DNA of 44,458 bases from Bacillota bacterium (GTDB lineage: Bacteria; Bacillota; Clostridia; Lachnospirales; CAG-274). The notes beneath the pieces were generated by a model, which saw only the letters and a program-made list of their open reading frames with translations, was not told the origin of the DNA and searched no databases. The stretch spans positions 1 through 44,458 of the forward strand of contig JAFYGI010000029.1 of the NCBI GenBank assembly GCA_017543265.1, read 5' to 3'. The translations under genes and the position numbers were made by a program. Below are positions 8,667 through 18,067 of the stretch, piece by piece. The first letter of the stretch is position 1; each line of letters begins with the position of its first letter.

Positions 8667-8706
8667 CTGTCAGTTTCGCATTTTGAAATTACGAAATTGA
8701 CAGTTG
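8664..8706. promoter_or_regulatory. Long quasi-palindrome, copy 2 (candidate operator)
   Basis: Same 43-base design as 902-944: AAACTGTCAGTTT at 8664 and AAATTGACAGTTG at 8694, again 30 bases apart. It matches copy 1 at 40 of 43 positions in inverted orientation and 36 of 43 in direct orientation. The left 17 bases (8662-8678) are identical to 900-916. It lies in the 306-base divergent gap between the lipoprotein and the LytTR regulator. A perfect TTGACA (8704-8709) overlaps its right edge, pointing toward the regulator, though the matching -10 is poor. The rest of the gap is A/T-rich and otherwise shows only the promoter at 8818-8847. Confidence 0.7.
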
Positions 8707-8817
8707 ACAACCTTGAAACGGGCTTATTTAGCGGGTTTTGGCATTTTAAAAACGCTTTTACTTTTTTCGCTTTTTTTGTGCGATTTATCCAAAAAAAACC
8801 GATATTCGCAGATATAC

Positions 8818-8847
8818 TTGATTTTTCGGGGTCGGATGTGGTACTAT
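8818..8847 (+). promoter_or_regulatory. Candidate promoter of the LytTR/GHKL operon
   Basis: TTGATT (8818-8823) and TACTAT (8842-8847) are separated by 18 bases, and the start codon is at 8873 with GAGGTGAT as ribosome site. This could be a constitutive promoter alongside the palindrome-linked one. Confidence 0.45.
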
Positions 8848-8872
8848 GTACTTATATGAATGAGGTGATGTT

Positions 8873-9595
8873 ATGGCCGTATTGAATATAGCTATATGCG
8901 AAGACGAGGATATGGAGCTTACAAGGCTCGAAAAGATACTTGAACAAACAGGTTTTACCGTTAATAAATATATTTTCAATAATGCGTCGGACTTTGTGAA
9001 AAATTTTGAGTCGGGTAAATATGACCTGATACTTATGGATATTTATATGCCGGGGATGACGGGCGTGGAGGCCGTGGAAAAAATACGCAAAAAGGACAAG
9101 GATGTGTATATATCGTTTTGTACGACCAGCCTTGACCACGCGATAGACGGCTACCGCCTTAATGTGGAAAGGTACCTTGAAAAGCCCGTCAAACACGATG
9201 ATGTCAGGGAGGTGCTTGAAAGGGCGCTGTCAAGGCGTATGACCATCAAGCGCCGCTGTATCGAATTCGGCAAAAATCAGAGCATTGTAACGGCCGAGGA
9301 TATAGTTTTTGCCGAGCAGAAGAACCATACGGTGTATATACACCTTTTAAACGGCGAAAACATACATAAAATAGGCACGCTTGATAATTTGAGCGCCGAG
9401 CTTGGCGGTGCGAACTTTTTCCGCTGCCACAAATCGTATATAGTAAACTTTGACTATGTGGTAAATATCGACCGTGAGCTTTTTTTGTTTGAGATGACCA
9501 CAGGCGACAGCGTGCCGATAAAACAGCGCGATTATCCGCAGATACGCAACAGCTTTAACGAATATGTGTTTTCCGAAATGAGGGTCAATAAATGA
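8873..9595 (+). CDS. LytTR-family response regulator (AgrA-like)
   Basis: A 240-residue response regulator. The receiver domain (about 1-120) has the acidic pair in AICEDED, the phospho-acceptor D56 in LMDIYMPG, a Thr/Ser switch region in SFCTTS and the conserved Lys in LEKPVK. The second half (about 130-235) is a LytTR DNA-binding domain, with EQKNHTVYIHL and FFRCHKSYIVNFDYV matching the family core. LytTR proteins bind paired short sites, often with a CAGTT-like core, just upstream of promoters. It starts at ATG behind GAGGTGAT and its stop overlaps the kinase start by ATGA, so the two are translated together. The nearby palindrome copy 2 contains CAGTT cores and is a plausible target, but this is inference. 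Confidence 0.93.
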   Translation: MAVLNIAICEDEDMELTRLEKILEQTGFTVNKYIFNNASDFVKNFESGKYDLILMDIYMPGMTGVEAVEKIRKKDKDVYISFCTTSLDHAIDGYRLNVERYLEKPVKHDDVREVLERALSRRMTIKRRCIEFGKNQSIVTAEDIVFAEQKNHTVYIHLLNGENIHKIGTLDNLSAELGGANFFRCHKSYIVNFDYVVNIDRELFLFEMTTGDSVPIKQRDYPQIRNSFNEYVFSEMRVNK

Positions 9596-11418
9596 AAGGT
9601 ATATCAAAGCGGCTGCCCGAAATATACTTTGTTTTTATTCTGATACTGGCGGTAATGCTTTTGTCAAAAAATATTGCTCCGCCGCAGTATTTTAAAAGTA
9701 TATCCTCCGCAAACGAAATGTATATGGATGTGGAGGGCACGGACATCAAGGGGCAAAAAATAACCCTGCCGTACTCCCTTAAAAATATCGAAAAGGGTGC
9801 AAAGGTACATATTTATAACGATTTTATCATTTCCCGAAATGATATGATGTACATTAAAACTGTGTATTCTCCGCTGTCGGTAATGGCAAACGGCACAGAA
9901 ATATATAACTACGGCAAAAAAGGCACCTATCCCGACATCCTTAACGACCCGCCGACACAGGTCTGCCTTATAAATCTGCCCCTGTCGGAGGAGACGGTCT
10001 ATATCGACATTGTGTACGAATTTCCCTATGACAGGGATAATTTAAGCCTTTCCGCGCCGCTTTACGGTGAGGGCAGCGATATTATGCGGTATTTGTTTTT
10101 TAAAATGTCGGTGCCGTTTGTGCTGTCGATACTGCAAATATTTATAGGCGCGTTTTTAATGATAATGTTTATTTCGCTTTTGCCGTCGGAGGTAAACGCA
10201 AAGTCTATTTTATGGCTCGGGCTTTTTGGTATGACCTTCGGGCTTTGGTGCCTTTGCGAGTGCAATTTTACCGTGTTTATAATACAGCGGCCGTTTCTTT
10301 TGTATATAGGCGCGTTTGTAAGTATGTTTACCACCTCGCTGCCTATACTTCTTTTTACAAGGGAAATACTGGACGGGAAAAGTGTGGTGCTGGATATACT
10401 TACATTCATTACGGGCGGCGCGGTAGTTATTGCCCTTAGCCTTCAGCTGCTTGGCATTGTGCCCTTCCATAAAAGTATGTTTTTCTTCCACTATGCCATG
10501 ATGACGGCCTTTTTTGTAATGACCGCCGTTGTCTGCAAAAGGGGTCTTAACAACAAAAACGTGGCAAAATTTTCGCCCGCTTATATCGTTATGACATTTT
10601 TTGTGGCGCTGGAGCTTGTAAATTACAGCCTTAATTTTGTTGAATACAAAACGCTGCTTTTTCAGATAGGCGTATTGTTTTTCCTTGTTATCACGGAATT
10701 TTTTTCGGGTGCGGATCTCAGAAATATCTTTATGCTTCAATCCGAAAACCGCAGACTTTCCGAAAATATGGCCATAATGGAAAAGCAGATGAACGCACAG
10801 TACGAAAACGGAAAAATGCTGATAGAGACCGCCGAAGAGCTTAAACGCCAGCGGCACGACCTTAAGCACCAGTACGTTGTGCTTGAGGGCTTTATCGACG
10901 AAAAGGAATATGACAAGGCGCGGGATTACATTGCAAAGCTTATAAAAGCGATACCGCAGGATAAAATGACGGTCTACTGCCGCAACGAGGCACTTAACGC
11001 CATTTTCACCTATTACGCAAAAACTGCCGAGCAAAACGGCATAAGCTACGATGTCATCCTTGAAATGCCGCAAAGTACGGGAAATATCACGGATATACAG
11101 CTTTGCATAATCTTCGGCAACCTGCTTGAAAATGCAATAGAGGCCTGCGGCCGTACTCAAAGCGAAAACCGCTTTATAAAGCTGCGCTCCGATGTAAAGG
11201 TCGGTATGCTGTTTATAACGATGGATAACAGCTGTGACGGTAATATCCGTAAGGAACGCGGCGGCTTTATCTCCAGCAAGCGTGACGAGATAGGCACGGG
11301 CATCAGCTCTATCATAGCTATTGCCGAAAAATACGGCGGCTATGCAAAATTTAACATAAGAGAGGATGTTTTTGAATCCTCGGTCTGCGTATGTATAGAA
11401 AACGACGGTCGGCATTAA
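9592..11418 (+). CDS. GHKL sensor histidine kinase with multi-TM sensor (AgrC-like)
   Basis: A 608-residue sensor kinase that pairs with the LytTR regulator (ATGA overlap at 9592). It has one TM segment near 12-30, an extracellular beta-rich region (about 31-165), then seven or so TM spans (about 170-385), an arrangement like 7TMR-DISM sensors. A coiled coil leads to the phospho-accepting His in RQRHDLKHQ (H422). The ATPase part follows, with an N-box in IIFGNLLENAIEAC and a G-box in IGTGISSIIAIAEKYGG; it lacks the usual two-domain HisKA form, as expected for GHKL (SPOB-like) kinases. No agrB/agrD-like peptide genes are next to it, so the signal is unknown. Confidence 0.92.
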   Translation: MKGISKRLPEIYFVFILILAVMLLSKNIAPPQYFKSISSANEMYMDVEGTDIKGQKITLPYSLKNIEKGAKVHIYNDFIISRNDMMYIKTVYSPLSVMANGTEIYNYGKKGTYPDILNDPPTQVCLINLPLSEETVYIDIVYEFPYDRDNLSLSAPLYGEGSDIMRYLFFKMSVPFVLSILQIFIGAFLMIMFISLLPSEVNAKSILWLGLFGMTFGLWCLCECNFTVFIIQRPFLLYIGAFVSMFTTSLPILLFTREILDGKSVVLDILTFITGGAVVIALSLQLLGIVPFHKSMFFFHYAMMTAFFVMTAVVCKRGLNNKNVAKFSPAYIVMTFFVALELVNYSLNFVEYKTLLFQIGVLFFLVITEFFSGADLRNIFMLQSENRRLSENMAIMEKQMNAQYENGKMLIETAEELKRQRHDLKHQYVVLEGFIDEKEYDKARDYIAKLIKAIPQDKMTVYCRNEALNAIFTYYAKTAEQNGISYDVILEMPQSTGNITDIQLCIIFGNLLENAIEACGRTQSENRFIKLRSDVKVGMLFITMDNSCDGNIRKERGGFISSKRDEIGTGISSIIAIAEKYGGYAKFNIREDVFESSVCVCIENDGRH

Positions 11419-11434
11419 CGGGTCGGCCGTTTTT
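11399..11434 (+). terminator. Imperfect terminator after the sensor kinase
   Basis: A GC-rich imperfect hairpin overlaps the end of the kinase gene (simplest stem AACGG 11417-11421 with CCGTT 11427-11431) and runs into TTTT. It is weak but correctly placed. Confidence 0.45.
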
Positions 11435-11469
11435 CCGTATATTTACATAAAAAATTTTGGGGATTTTTA

Positions 11470-11498
11470 TTGCATTGTACCAAGAACTGATATATAAT
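11470..11498 (+). promoter_or_regulatory. Strong candidate promoter of an intergenic small RNA
   Basis: TTGCAT (11470-11475), an exact 17-base spacer and a perfect TATAAT (11493-11498). No gene starts between here and the terminator at 11588-11617. The ftsK gene has its own promoter further down. Confidence 0.65.
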
Positions 11499-11504
11499 AC
11501 ACTA

Positions 11505-11617
11505 TATGTAGTTATTATCCCGCAAACAGGGCCGCCACCAAAATATCGGCTCCGGAGGCTATCAAAACGGAATAAGACCCTTATTTTGCCCGATGCTTTC
11601 AAGTGTCGGGCTTATTT
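11505..11617 (+). ncRNA. Probable free-standing small RNA of about 113 nt, family not recognised
   Basis: The stretch has its own promoter just upstream and ends in a strong intrinsic terminator. It has no start codon with a ribosome site. It is GC-richer than the A/T-rich flanks, with possible hairpins: a GCCGCC segment that could pair with GGC segments at about 11549-11562, a CTCCGGAG self-complementary core near 11552, and an AATAAG/CTTATT hairpin just before the terminator stem. It sits between the sensor kinase and ftsK. I compared it by eye with 6S, SRP, T-box, ZTP, THF, c-di-GMP, fluoride and guanidine RNAs and saw no convincing match. A leader is less likely because ftsK has a separate promoter after the terminator. 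Confidence 0.55.
11588..11617 (+). terminator. Intrinsic terminator of the small RNA
   Basis: GCCCGA (11588-11593) pairs with TCGGGC (11606-11611), and the stem can be lengthened inward by wobble pairs. It is followed by TTATTTT. Confidence 0.75.
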
Positions 11618-11647
11618 TACAAATACGTTACATTCTGTAAAAATCAG

Positions 11648-11676
11648 TTGAGTTTGGCTTGAAAATGTGGTATAAT
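11648..11676 (+). promoter_or_regulatory. Promoter of the ftsK operon
   Basis: TTGAGT (11648-11653), a 17-base spacer and a perfect TATAAT (11671-11676), 42 bases before the ftsK start. Confidence 0.7.
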
Positions 11677-11718
11677 TACCCATATTATGTAATCCGCTAA
11701 AGAAAAGGAAGTAAAGTA

Positions 11719-14544
11719 ATGGCACGCAATGCAGCAAAAGCGGTCGAGGACACGGGCACGCAGCGAAAGCGCGGCACGGGGTCAAAAACCACCGCAGGCA
11801 CAAAGGCTAAAAAGCAAAACACAAAAAAGACGGCGGCAAAGCCCGCTTCGGATAAAAAGACCAAAAAGACGGTACAGCCGACACAGGCGGAGGTGCAAAA
11901 ACGCACCCTTGAGGACATTTCGCCCTACGCAAACGAGGTCATAGGCATAGTTTTTGCGGGCGCAGGGCTTTTGCTCGGCTCGTTTTTACTGATAGACAAC
12001 CCCGACAGAAAGGTCGCCGCAGCGCTGAAAGCGTTTATGATGCACCTTTTTGGCATAGGCAGCGTATTGATACCCGTTTTGCTTATAGTGGCCGGTGTGC
12101 TTATTTTTATGAATAAAAGCATAGTCAAAAACAAATTGAAGGCATGGGCCTGTGCGGGCGGTGTGGTCAGCGTACTGTCGCTGGCGCATATAATCGCGCG
12201 TGAGGACGGCACGGTCTACGGCAGTGCGTCGGCCTTTATACGCGATTCGTTTTTAAACGGCGGCTCGTCCAACGGCGGCCTTGTGGGTGCAATGTTCGGC
12301 GGCACGCTTGTAAGGCTTATCGACAAGGTGCCCTCGTGTATCGTGTTTATCCTGCTGACGGTCATCTGTATAATAATCATATTTGATTTTTCGGTGTTCA
12401 ACGCCATGCGTTCCCTTGCGGAGCTTATATCCTACCGCAGCGAGTACGACGACTACCCCGATGACGAGCAGGAGTACGAAAAGCCCGCAAAACAGGCGGC
12501 AAAAAGACAGCGCCCGCAGGAGACCGAATACATACTTTCGCAGTATGACGAGGAGGACGAAAAGCCCCAAAAGAGAAAAAGCAGGGACAAGATATTTACA
12601 AAACGTCCCGAACGCCCCGTGCTGGAGGCACAAAAATTCGGCAGGGATACGGAGCCCGAGGCGGAGGAAGAACCCAAGGAGCCCGTATTTAATCCCTATC
12701 ATACCGACAGCGCGGGCAGGGTCGTGGGTATCGACCTTCCGGGTACAAAAAGCGCTTCGGCACAGCCTATAAAGCTTTATCCCGCAGGCACTCCCGCCGA
12801 AAAGTACGACCCCAACGACGACGAAAGCGATATAAACGCACTTTTTACCGAGGACAGCGAGGAAGAGTACGAAAACCTGCTGCGTGAAGCAAGCGACCTT
12901 TTTGAGGACACGGAAGAAGAGGAAATGATGCTCAACGCTGCGGAGCACGCGCCGTCTGCCGTGCAAAGCATGCCCGAAAAGCCGCCCGTTACGGTACAGG
13001 AGGACACGCCCCCGTGGGAGGAACAGCCCGATAAGCCTCAGATAATACAGGCCGAGGCTGTTAAAGAGGTAAACAAGCTTAACGTAACACAGACACAGAC
13101 CTACAGGTTCCCCAAAATAGAATTTTTGGGTATAAACAAAAGCAGCAATAAAAAGCAGACCGAGGCCGAAATGATAGAAAAGGGTGAGGCACTGCGAAAG
13201 ACCCTTGCCATTTTCGGCGTAGATGCGAGGGTGGATAATATCTGCACGGGTCCCGCAGTCACCAGATACGAGCTTATCCCCAAGGAGGGCACGAGGGTAC
13301 AGTCGATATTGAAGCTGGAGCAGGATATCGCGCTTTCCCTTGCGGCAACCACCGTGCGTATAGAAGCGCCCATACCGGGCAAATCAGCCATCGGTATAGA
13401 AATACCCAACGATACCGTGCAGTCGGTATATTACAGCGAGGTACTGCGTACCGACAAATTCCAGAACTTTAAAAGCAAGGTGGCCTTCGGCATAGGCAAG
13501 GATATTGCGGGCAATGTTGTGGTATATGATATTGCAAAAGCGCCGCATATGCTTATTGCGGGTGCTACGGGCGCAGGTAAGTCGGTATGTATAAATACGC
13601 TTATAACCAGTATTTTGTACAAGGCAACGCCCGAGGAGGTCAGGCTGATAATGGTAGACCCCAAGGTAGTCGAGCTTTCGGTCTACAACGGTATACCGCA
13701 TCTGCTCATCCCCGTTGTCACCGACCCCAAAAAGGCAAGCGGTGCCCTTAACTGGGCTGTGGGCGAGATGATGCGCCGTTACGACCTGCTTGCCGAAAGC
13801 GGCACAAGAAAGCTGGAGGAATACAACAAACACGTTGCCCCCGAGGAAAGGCTGCCGCTTATCGTTATCATCATAGACGAGCTTGCCGACCTTATGATGG
13901 TCGCCAAAAAAGAGGTGGAGGACTCCATCTGCCGTATAGCACAGCTTGCGCGTGTTGCGGGCATACATCTTATAATTGCAACGCAAAGGCCGTCCGTTGA
14001 CGTATTAACGGGCCTTATCAAGGCCAATGTCCCCACAAGGATAGCGTTTAAGGTATCCTCTGGTACAGACAGCCGCACGGTGCTCGATACCGTCGGTGCC
14101 GAAAAGCTTCTCGGCCGCGGTGATATGCTGTTCAAGCCCGTGGACAATCCCAAGCCGCTGCGTGTGCAGGGTGCCTTTGTTACCGATGACGAGGTCAAGA
14201 CCATTGTCGAGTATATCAAGACCGATACGCCCAATTATGACGAGAGCGTGATGGAGCAGATAGAAAAGGCACAGCAGGAGGCGGAGGACGGCGAAACCTC
14301 CATAGAGTCAAGCGACAGCGACGAGCTTATCGACCAGGTGATAGATTTTATCGTCCAGACAAAAAAGGCATCTGCCTCGGCTATCCAGCGTAAGTTCCGT
14401 ATAGGCTTCAACCGTGCGGGCAGAATAATAGACGAGCTGGAGGAACGCGGCATAATAGGCCCCGAAAACGGCTCCAAGCCGCGTGAGGTGCTTATGAGCC
14501 CGTATGAAAGACGCGAATATAAAGAAAGACACGAAAACTACTAA
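11719..14544 (+). CDS. ftsK: DNA translocase FtsK/SpoIIIE
   Basis: A 941-residue membrane-bound DNA pump that moves chromosome ends across the division septum. A Lys/Thr-rich cytoplasmic start (1-70) is followed by about four TM spans (about 72-235), then an acidic, low-complexity linker with many Glu/Asp (about 240-440). The motor has Walker A GATGAGKS (615-622), Walker B in [14 protein letters not shown], and [21 protein letters not shown], all characteristic of FtsK. The last 70 residues are the winged-helix gamma domain ([19 protein letters not shown]) that reads polar guide sequences. Length is within the family range. Start at ATG with AAAGGAAGT upstream. Only 16 bases separate it from fhs, so the folate genes are probably in its transcript. 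Confidence 0.96.
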   Translation: MARNAAKAVEDTGTQRKRGTGSKTTAGTKAKKQNTKKTAAKPASDKKTKKTVQPTQAEVQKRTLEDISPYANEVIGIVFAGAGLLLGSFLLIDNPDRKVAAALKAFMMHLFGIGSVLIPVLLIVAGVLIFMNKSIVKNKLKAWACAGGVVSVLSLAHIIAREDGTVYGSASAFIRDSFLNGGSSNGGLVGAMFGGTLVRLIDKVPSCIVFILLTVICIIIIFDFSVFNAMRSLAELISYRSEYDDYPDDEQEYEKPAKQAAKRQRPQETEYILSQYDEEDEKPQKRKSRDKIFTKRPERPVLEAQKFGRDTEPEAEEEPKEPVFNPYHTDSAGRVVGIDLPGTKSASAQPIKLYPAGTPAEKYDPNDDESDINALFTEDSEEEYENLLREASDLFEDTEEEEMMLNAAEHAPSAVQSMPEKPPVTVQEDTPPWEEQPDKPQIIQAEAVKEVNKLNVTQTQTYRFPKIEFLGINKSSNKKQTEAEMIEKGEALRKTLAIFGVDARVDNICTGPAVTRYELIPKEGTRVQSILKLEQDIALSLAATTVRIEAPIPGKSAIGIEIPNDTVQSVYYSEVLRTDKFQNFKSKVAFGIGKDIAGNVVVYDIAKAPHMLIAGATGAGKSVCINTLITSILYKATPEEVRLIMVDPKVVELSVYNGIPHLLIPVVTDPKKASGALNWAVGEMMRRYDLLAESGTRKLEEYNKHVAPEERLPLIVIIIDELADLMMVAKKEVEDSICRIAQLARVAGIHLIIATQRPSVDVLTGLIKANVPTRIAFKVSSGTDSRTVLDTVGAEKLLGRGDMLFKPVDNPKPLRVQGAFVTDDEVKTIVEYIKTDTPNYDESVMEQIEKAQQEAEDGETSIESSDSDELIDQVIDFIVQTKKASASAIQRKFRIGFNRAGRIIDELEERGIIGPENGSKPREVLMSPYERREYKERHENY

Positions 14545-14560
14545 AAAAGGGGTGTTTCTT

Positions 14561-16231
14561 ATGAAAACCGATATACAAATCGCGCAGGAATGTGTACTTG
14601 AACCCATAACAAAGGTTGCCGAAAACTTTGGCATAGATCCCGACGATCTGGAGCTTTACGGCAAATACAAGGCAAAGCTTTCGGACGAGCTTTACGAAAA
14701 AAATAAAAATAAGCCCGACTCCAAGCTTGTATTGGTCACGGCAGTCAATCCCACGCCTGCGGGCGAGGGCAAGACGACGGTCACTATCGGCCTTGCGCAG
14801 GCACTTAACAAAATAGGCAAAAAGGCTATGGTCGCCCTGCGTGAGCCCTCACTTGGCCCCTGTATGGGCGTAAAGGGCGGTGCCGCAGGCGGCGGTTACT
14901 CCCAGGTCGTGCCAATGGAGGAGATAAACCTGCATTTCACGGGCGATATCCATGCCATGACAACGGCAAACAACCTGCTTGCATCCATGATAGACAATCA
15001 TATACATCAGGGCAATGCGCTTGATATAGATATAAACAATATCGTCTGGAAGCGTGCTGTCGATCTTAACGACCGCGCCCTCAGAAGCACGGTGGTCGGA
15101 CTTGGCGGCAAGTCCAACGGACATCCGCGCGAGGACGGCTTTATGATAACCGTTGCAAGCGAAATTATGGCTATAATGGGTCTTGCGGAAGATATTTTCG
15201 ATTTAAAGGAAAGGCTCGGAAGGATAATAGCCGCCTACAACAAAAACGGCGAGCCCGTTACCGCAAAGGACCTTAAGGCCGACGGCGCTATGACGGTTTT
15301 ATTAAAGGATGCCCTAAAGCCAAACCTTGTACAGACTCTGGAGCATACGCCCGCCATAATCCACTGCGGTCCATTTGCCAATATAGCACACGGCTGCAAC
15401 AGCGTAAAGGCGACAAAAACCGCAATGAAGCTTTCCGACATCACCGTTACGGAGGCGGGCTTCGGCGCGGATCTCGGTGCGGAGAAGTTTTTTGATATAA
15501 AATGCCGCAAGGCAGGCCTTAAGCCCGATGCGGTAGTGCTGGTGGCTACCGTGCGTGCGCTTAAATACAACGGCGGCGTTGCCAAGGCCGATCTCGGCAG
15601 CGAGAATGTCGAGGCAGTCAAAAAGGGCTTTGCCAACCTTGAAAAGCATATAGAAAACCTGCAAAAATTCGGTGTTCCCGTTGTTGTTACACTCAACAAC
15701 TTTATCACGGACACAGCGGCCGAGGTGAGCCTTGTAAAGGAACGCTGTGAGGCTGCGGGAGCGGATTTTGCCATTGCAAAGGTATGGGAAAAGGGCGGCG
15801 AAGGCGGTATAGAGCTGGCCGAAAAGGTGCTTGACGTGCTTGAAAACAAAAAGAGCGATTTCAAGCCGCTTTACGACGAAAACCTTACCATCAGGGAAAA
15901 AATTGAGACCGTCTGCCGTGAGATATACGGCGCGGATGGTGTTGAATTCACATCGGCGGCCAAAAAGCAGACGGCACGCATAGAAAAGCTCGGTCTTGAC
16001 AAGATGCCCGTTTGTATCGCCAAAACACAATATTCGTTAAGCGACAATGCCGCACTTCTCGGCAGACCCACGGGCTTTACCGTGACCATAAAGGAGGTGC
16101 GCGTAAGTGCGGGCGCGGGCTTTATCGTTGCACTTGCGGGCGATATAATGACGATGCCGGGTCTTCCCAAGGCACCTGCGGCAGAAAGAATAGATATAGA
16201 CGAAAACGGCAGAATAGTCGGTTTGTTTTAA
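14561..16231 (+). CDS. fhs: Formate-tetrahydrofolate ligase
   Basis: Joins formate to tetrahydrofolate using ATP, giving 10-formyl-THF for purines and for acetogenic or glycine-linked carbon flow; cytoplasmic. The chosen start ([13 protein letters not shown]) gives 556 residues, the usual length, and has an AAAAAAGGGG site upstream; the open frame extends back to 14504 inside ftsK but that start has no ribosome site. The P-loop [20 protein letters not shown], the [23 protein letters not shown] region and the [15 protein letters not shown] segment are hallmark sequences. folD follows after one lipoprotein gene, so two steps of the same pathway sit in one operon. Confidence 0.96.
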   Translation: MKTDIQIAQECVLEPITKVAENFGIDPDDLELYGKYKAKLSDELYEKNKNKPDSKLVLVTAVNPTPAGEGKTTVTIGLAQALNKIGKKAMVALREPSLGPCMGVKGGAAGGGYSQVVPMEEINLHFTGDIHAMTTANNLLASMIDNHIHQGNALDIDINNIVWKRAVDLNDRALRSTVVGLGGKSNGHPREDGFMITVASEIMAIMGLAEDIFDLKERLGRIIAAYNKNGEPVTAKDLKADGAMTVLLKDALKPNLVQTLEHTPAIIHCGPFANIAHGCNSVKATKTAMKLSDITVTEAGFGADLGAEKFFDIKCRKAGLKPDAVVLVATVRALKYNGGVAKADLGSENVEAVKKGFANLEKHIENLQKFGVPVVVTLNNFITDTAAEVSLVKERCEAAGADFAIAKVWEKGGEGGIELAEKVLDVLENKKSDFKPLYDENLTIREKIETVCREIYGADGVEFTSAAKKQTARIEKLGLDKMPVCIAKTQYSLSDNAALLGRPTGFTVTIKEVRVSAGAGFIVALAGDIMTMPGLPKAPAAERIDIDENGRIVGLF

Positions 16232-16243
16232 GAGGTGATAAAG

Positions 16244-17209
16244 TTGAGTTTCAGAAAAACAGCGGCGGTTTTGCTGGTATTTGCACTTGCTCTGTCGGGA
16301 TGCGGGAAAACACCGCAGCCCGAGAGTGAGGGACAGCCGCAAAACGCAAATGTCGAAGCAAATGCCGCGGTGCGCGGCAATACATCGGGCAATATAACAA
16401 ATTACGGCTCCGCGGCGGAGTATAACGGCGACATCTACTGCCAGTACGGCGACAAGGGCGAAAAGTTTGCCAGGATATCCGCAGACGGCAAGATCGATAT
16501 TTTGAAGGAGTCAATGCCTTATTTTATAAATATCGTTGACGGCGCGGTGTACTATGTTGATGCGGGCGATAATTTCAGGCTGCATAAAATGGACGCGGAC
16601 GGTTCGAACGATATCGCGCTGACAAGCGGCTCCGCATATTATGTGAATATCGTTGACGGCAGCATCTATTATGCCGACCCGACAGCCGAATACTGCGTAT
16701 ATAAAATGGGCATGGACGACATGAAACCGCAAAAGATAATAAACAACAACTGCCAGTATCTTACCGTGGCGGGTGATAAGCTTTATTTCAGCGATTTTTC
16801 CGCCAACGGCGAGCTTACCCAATGCGGCCTTGACGGCAGCGATATAAGGCAGATAAACGCCATGCAGTCAATGTATATAAATTATTATGACGGATATATC
16901 TACTATTCGGGCACCGATGCCGACAAAAACAGCGGTATGTACAGACAGCCCGTTGAAAACGGCCCCACGGAGCAGATATACGACACGGAGGTCGGTGATA
17001 TAAACGTAAACGACGGCAAAATTTATTTTACCGACTGGACCAGCAACGAAATCATGGTCATGAACATCGACGGCAGCGACAAAAAGGTGTTTGACGAAAA
17101 ATACGGCACATATATCAATTTAGCGGGCGGCAAGTATTTCTGCGTGCGCTATGCCGAGGGTACCAAGGAAATATCATTTGAGATAAACGACATAAATAAG
17201 GAGAATTAA
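16244..17209 (+). CDS. Lipoprotein with DUF5050-like beta-propeller repeats
   Basis: A 321-residue lipoprotein inserted between fhs and folD. The lipobox LSGC follows a hydrophobic signal (AAVLLVFALALSGC). The rest is built of repeated strands with the pattern IYYVD, IYYAD, LYFSDFS, IYYSGTD, IYFTDWTS, each followed by a MDGSD-like turn, which fits the DUF5050/TolB-type propeller family. The binding partner is unknown. I chose the TTG start at 16244 because AGAGGTG at 16231-16237 is at proper spacing; the alternative GTG at 16235 lies inside that ribosome site. It is 12 bases after fhs and one base before folD, so co-expressed with them; a link to folate metabolism is not evident from its sequence. 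Confidence 0.8.
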   Translation: MSFRKTAAVLLVFALALSGCGKTPQPESEGQPQNANVEANAAVRGNTSGNITNYGSAAEYNGDIYCQYGDKGEKFARISADGKIDILKESMPYFINIVDGAVYYVDAGDNFRLHKMDADGSNDIALTSGSAYYVNIVDGSIYYADPTAEYCVYKMGMDDMKPQKIINNNCQYLTVAGDKLYFSDFSANGELTQCGLDGSDIRQINAMQSMYINYYDGYIYYSGTDADKNSGMYRQPVENGPTEQIYDTEVGDINVNDGKIYFTDWTSNEIMVMNIDGSDKKVFDEKYGTYINLAGGKYFCVRYAEGTKEISFEINDINKEN

Positions 17210-17210
17210 A

Positions 17211-18065
17211 ATGGCAAATATAATCGACGGAAAGCAGATATCCACAGATATTAAAAACGAGGTGCAAAAAGAGGTCATCGAATTAAAGGACAAGGGTATA
17301 GAGCCCTGTCTTGCGGTAATACTTGTGGGCGAAAACCCCGCCAGTCAGGTGTATGTGCGCAATAAAAAGCGTGCCTGCGAATACTGCGGCATAAAGTCTT
17401 TAAGCTACGAGCTGCCCGAGTCTACACCCGAGGAAGAGCTTCTTGCGCTTATCGACAGCCTTAACCTTGACCCTGCCTGCAACGGCATACTTGTACAGCT
17501 TCCCCTGCCCGGGCATATCGACGAGGACAAGGTGCTTTTAAGGATAGACCCCAAAAAGGATGTTGACGGCTTCCACCCCTATAATGTAGGCCTTTTAAGC
17601 ATAGGAAAGGCCAAATTAAAGGCTTGTACGCCTGCGGGCTGTATTGAGCTTATAAAAAGAAGCGGCGTTGATATCACGGGCAAAAAATGCGTGGTAGTGG
17701 GACGCAGCAATATTGTCGGCAAGCCCGTTGGTATGCTGCTGCTTGCGGAAAACGGCACGGTCATAACCACTCATTCAAAGACAAAGGACCTTGCCGGGGT
17801 TTGCAGACAGGCCGACATACTTGTTGCGGCTATCGGCAAGCCCAAATTTATCACGGGCGATATGGTAAGCGAGGGCGTTACCGTAATTGATGTGGGTATC
17901 AACCGTATGGAAAACGGCAAGCTTTGCGGTGATGTTGATTTTGACAGCGTAGAGCCCAAGGCGGAATATATCACTCCCGTACCCGGCGGCGTAGGCCCTA
18001 TGACTATAGCTATGCTTATGAAAAACTGCCTTACCGCTTGCAGAATGCAGAACGGACTTGAATAA
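17211..18065 (+). CDS. folD: Methylenetetrahydrofolate dehydrogenase/cyclohydrolase
   Basis: Bifunctional 284-residue cytoplasmic enzyme that interconverts 5,10-methylene-THF, methenyl-THF and 10-formyl-THF with NADP. Family motifs are present: YVRNKKRACEYCGI with the catalytic Lys, DGILVQLPLP-like sequence (NGILVQLPLP), VVVGRSNIVGKPVGMLL for the nucleotide, and the C-terminal PVPGGVGPMTIAML. Length is normal. The ribosome site AAGGAG is 7 bases before ATG. The next gene begins 2 bases after the stop. Together with fhs it forms the one-carbon part of the operon. Confidence 0.97.
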   Translation: MANIIDGKQISTDIKNEVQKEVIELKDKGIEPCLAVILVGENPASQVYVRNKKRACEYCGIKSLSYELPESTPEEELLALIDSLNLDPACNGILVQLPLPGHIDEDKVLLRIDPKKDVDGFHPYNVGLLSIGKAKLKACTPAGCIELIKRSGVDITGKKCVVVGRSNIVGKPVGMLLLAENGTVITTHSKTKDLAGVCRQADILVAAIGKPKFITGDMVSEGVTVIDVGINRMENGKLCGDVDFDSVEPKAEYITPVPGGVGPMTIAMLMKNCLTACRMQNGLE

Positions 18066-18067
18066 AA

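Noticed and set aside
10210..11415. A 401-codon minus-strand open frame
   Set aside because: It lies wholly opposite the sensor kinase gene, has no ribosome site and gives a composition unlike real proteins.
11505..11617. Known riboswitch (T-box, ZTP, THF, c-di-GMP, fluoride, guanidine) or 6S/SRP RNA
   Set aside because: None of the conserved core sequences that I know for these families is present, and the downstream gene has its own promoter after the terminator.
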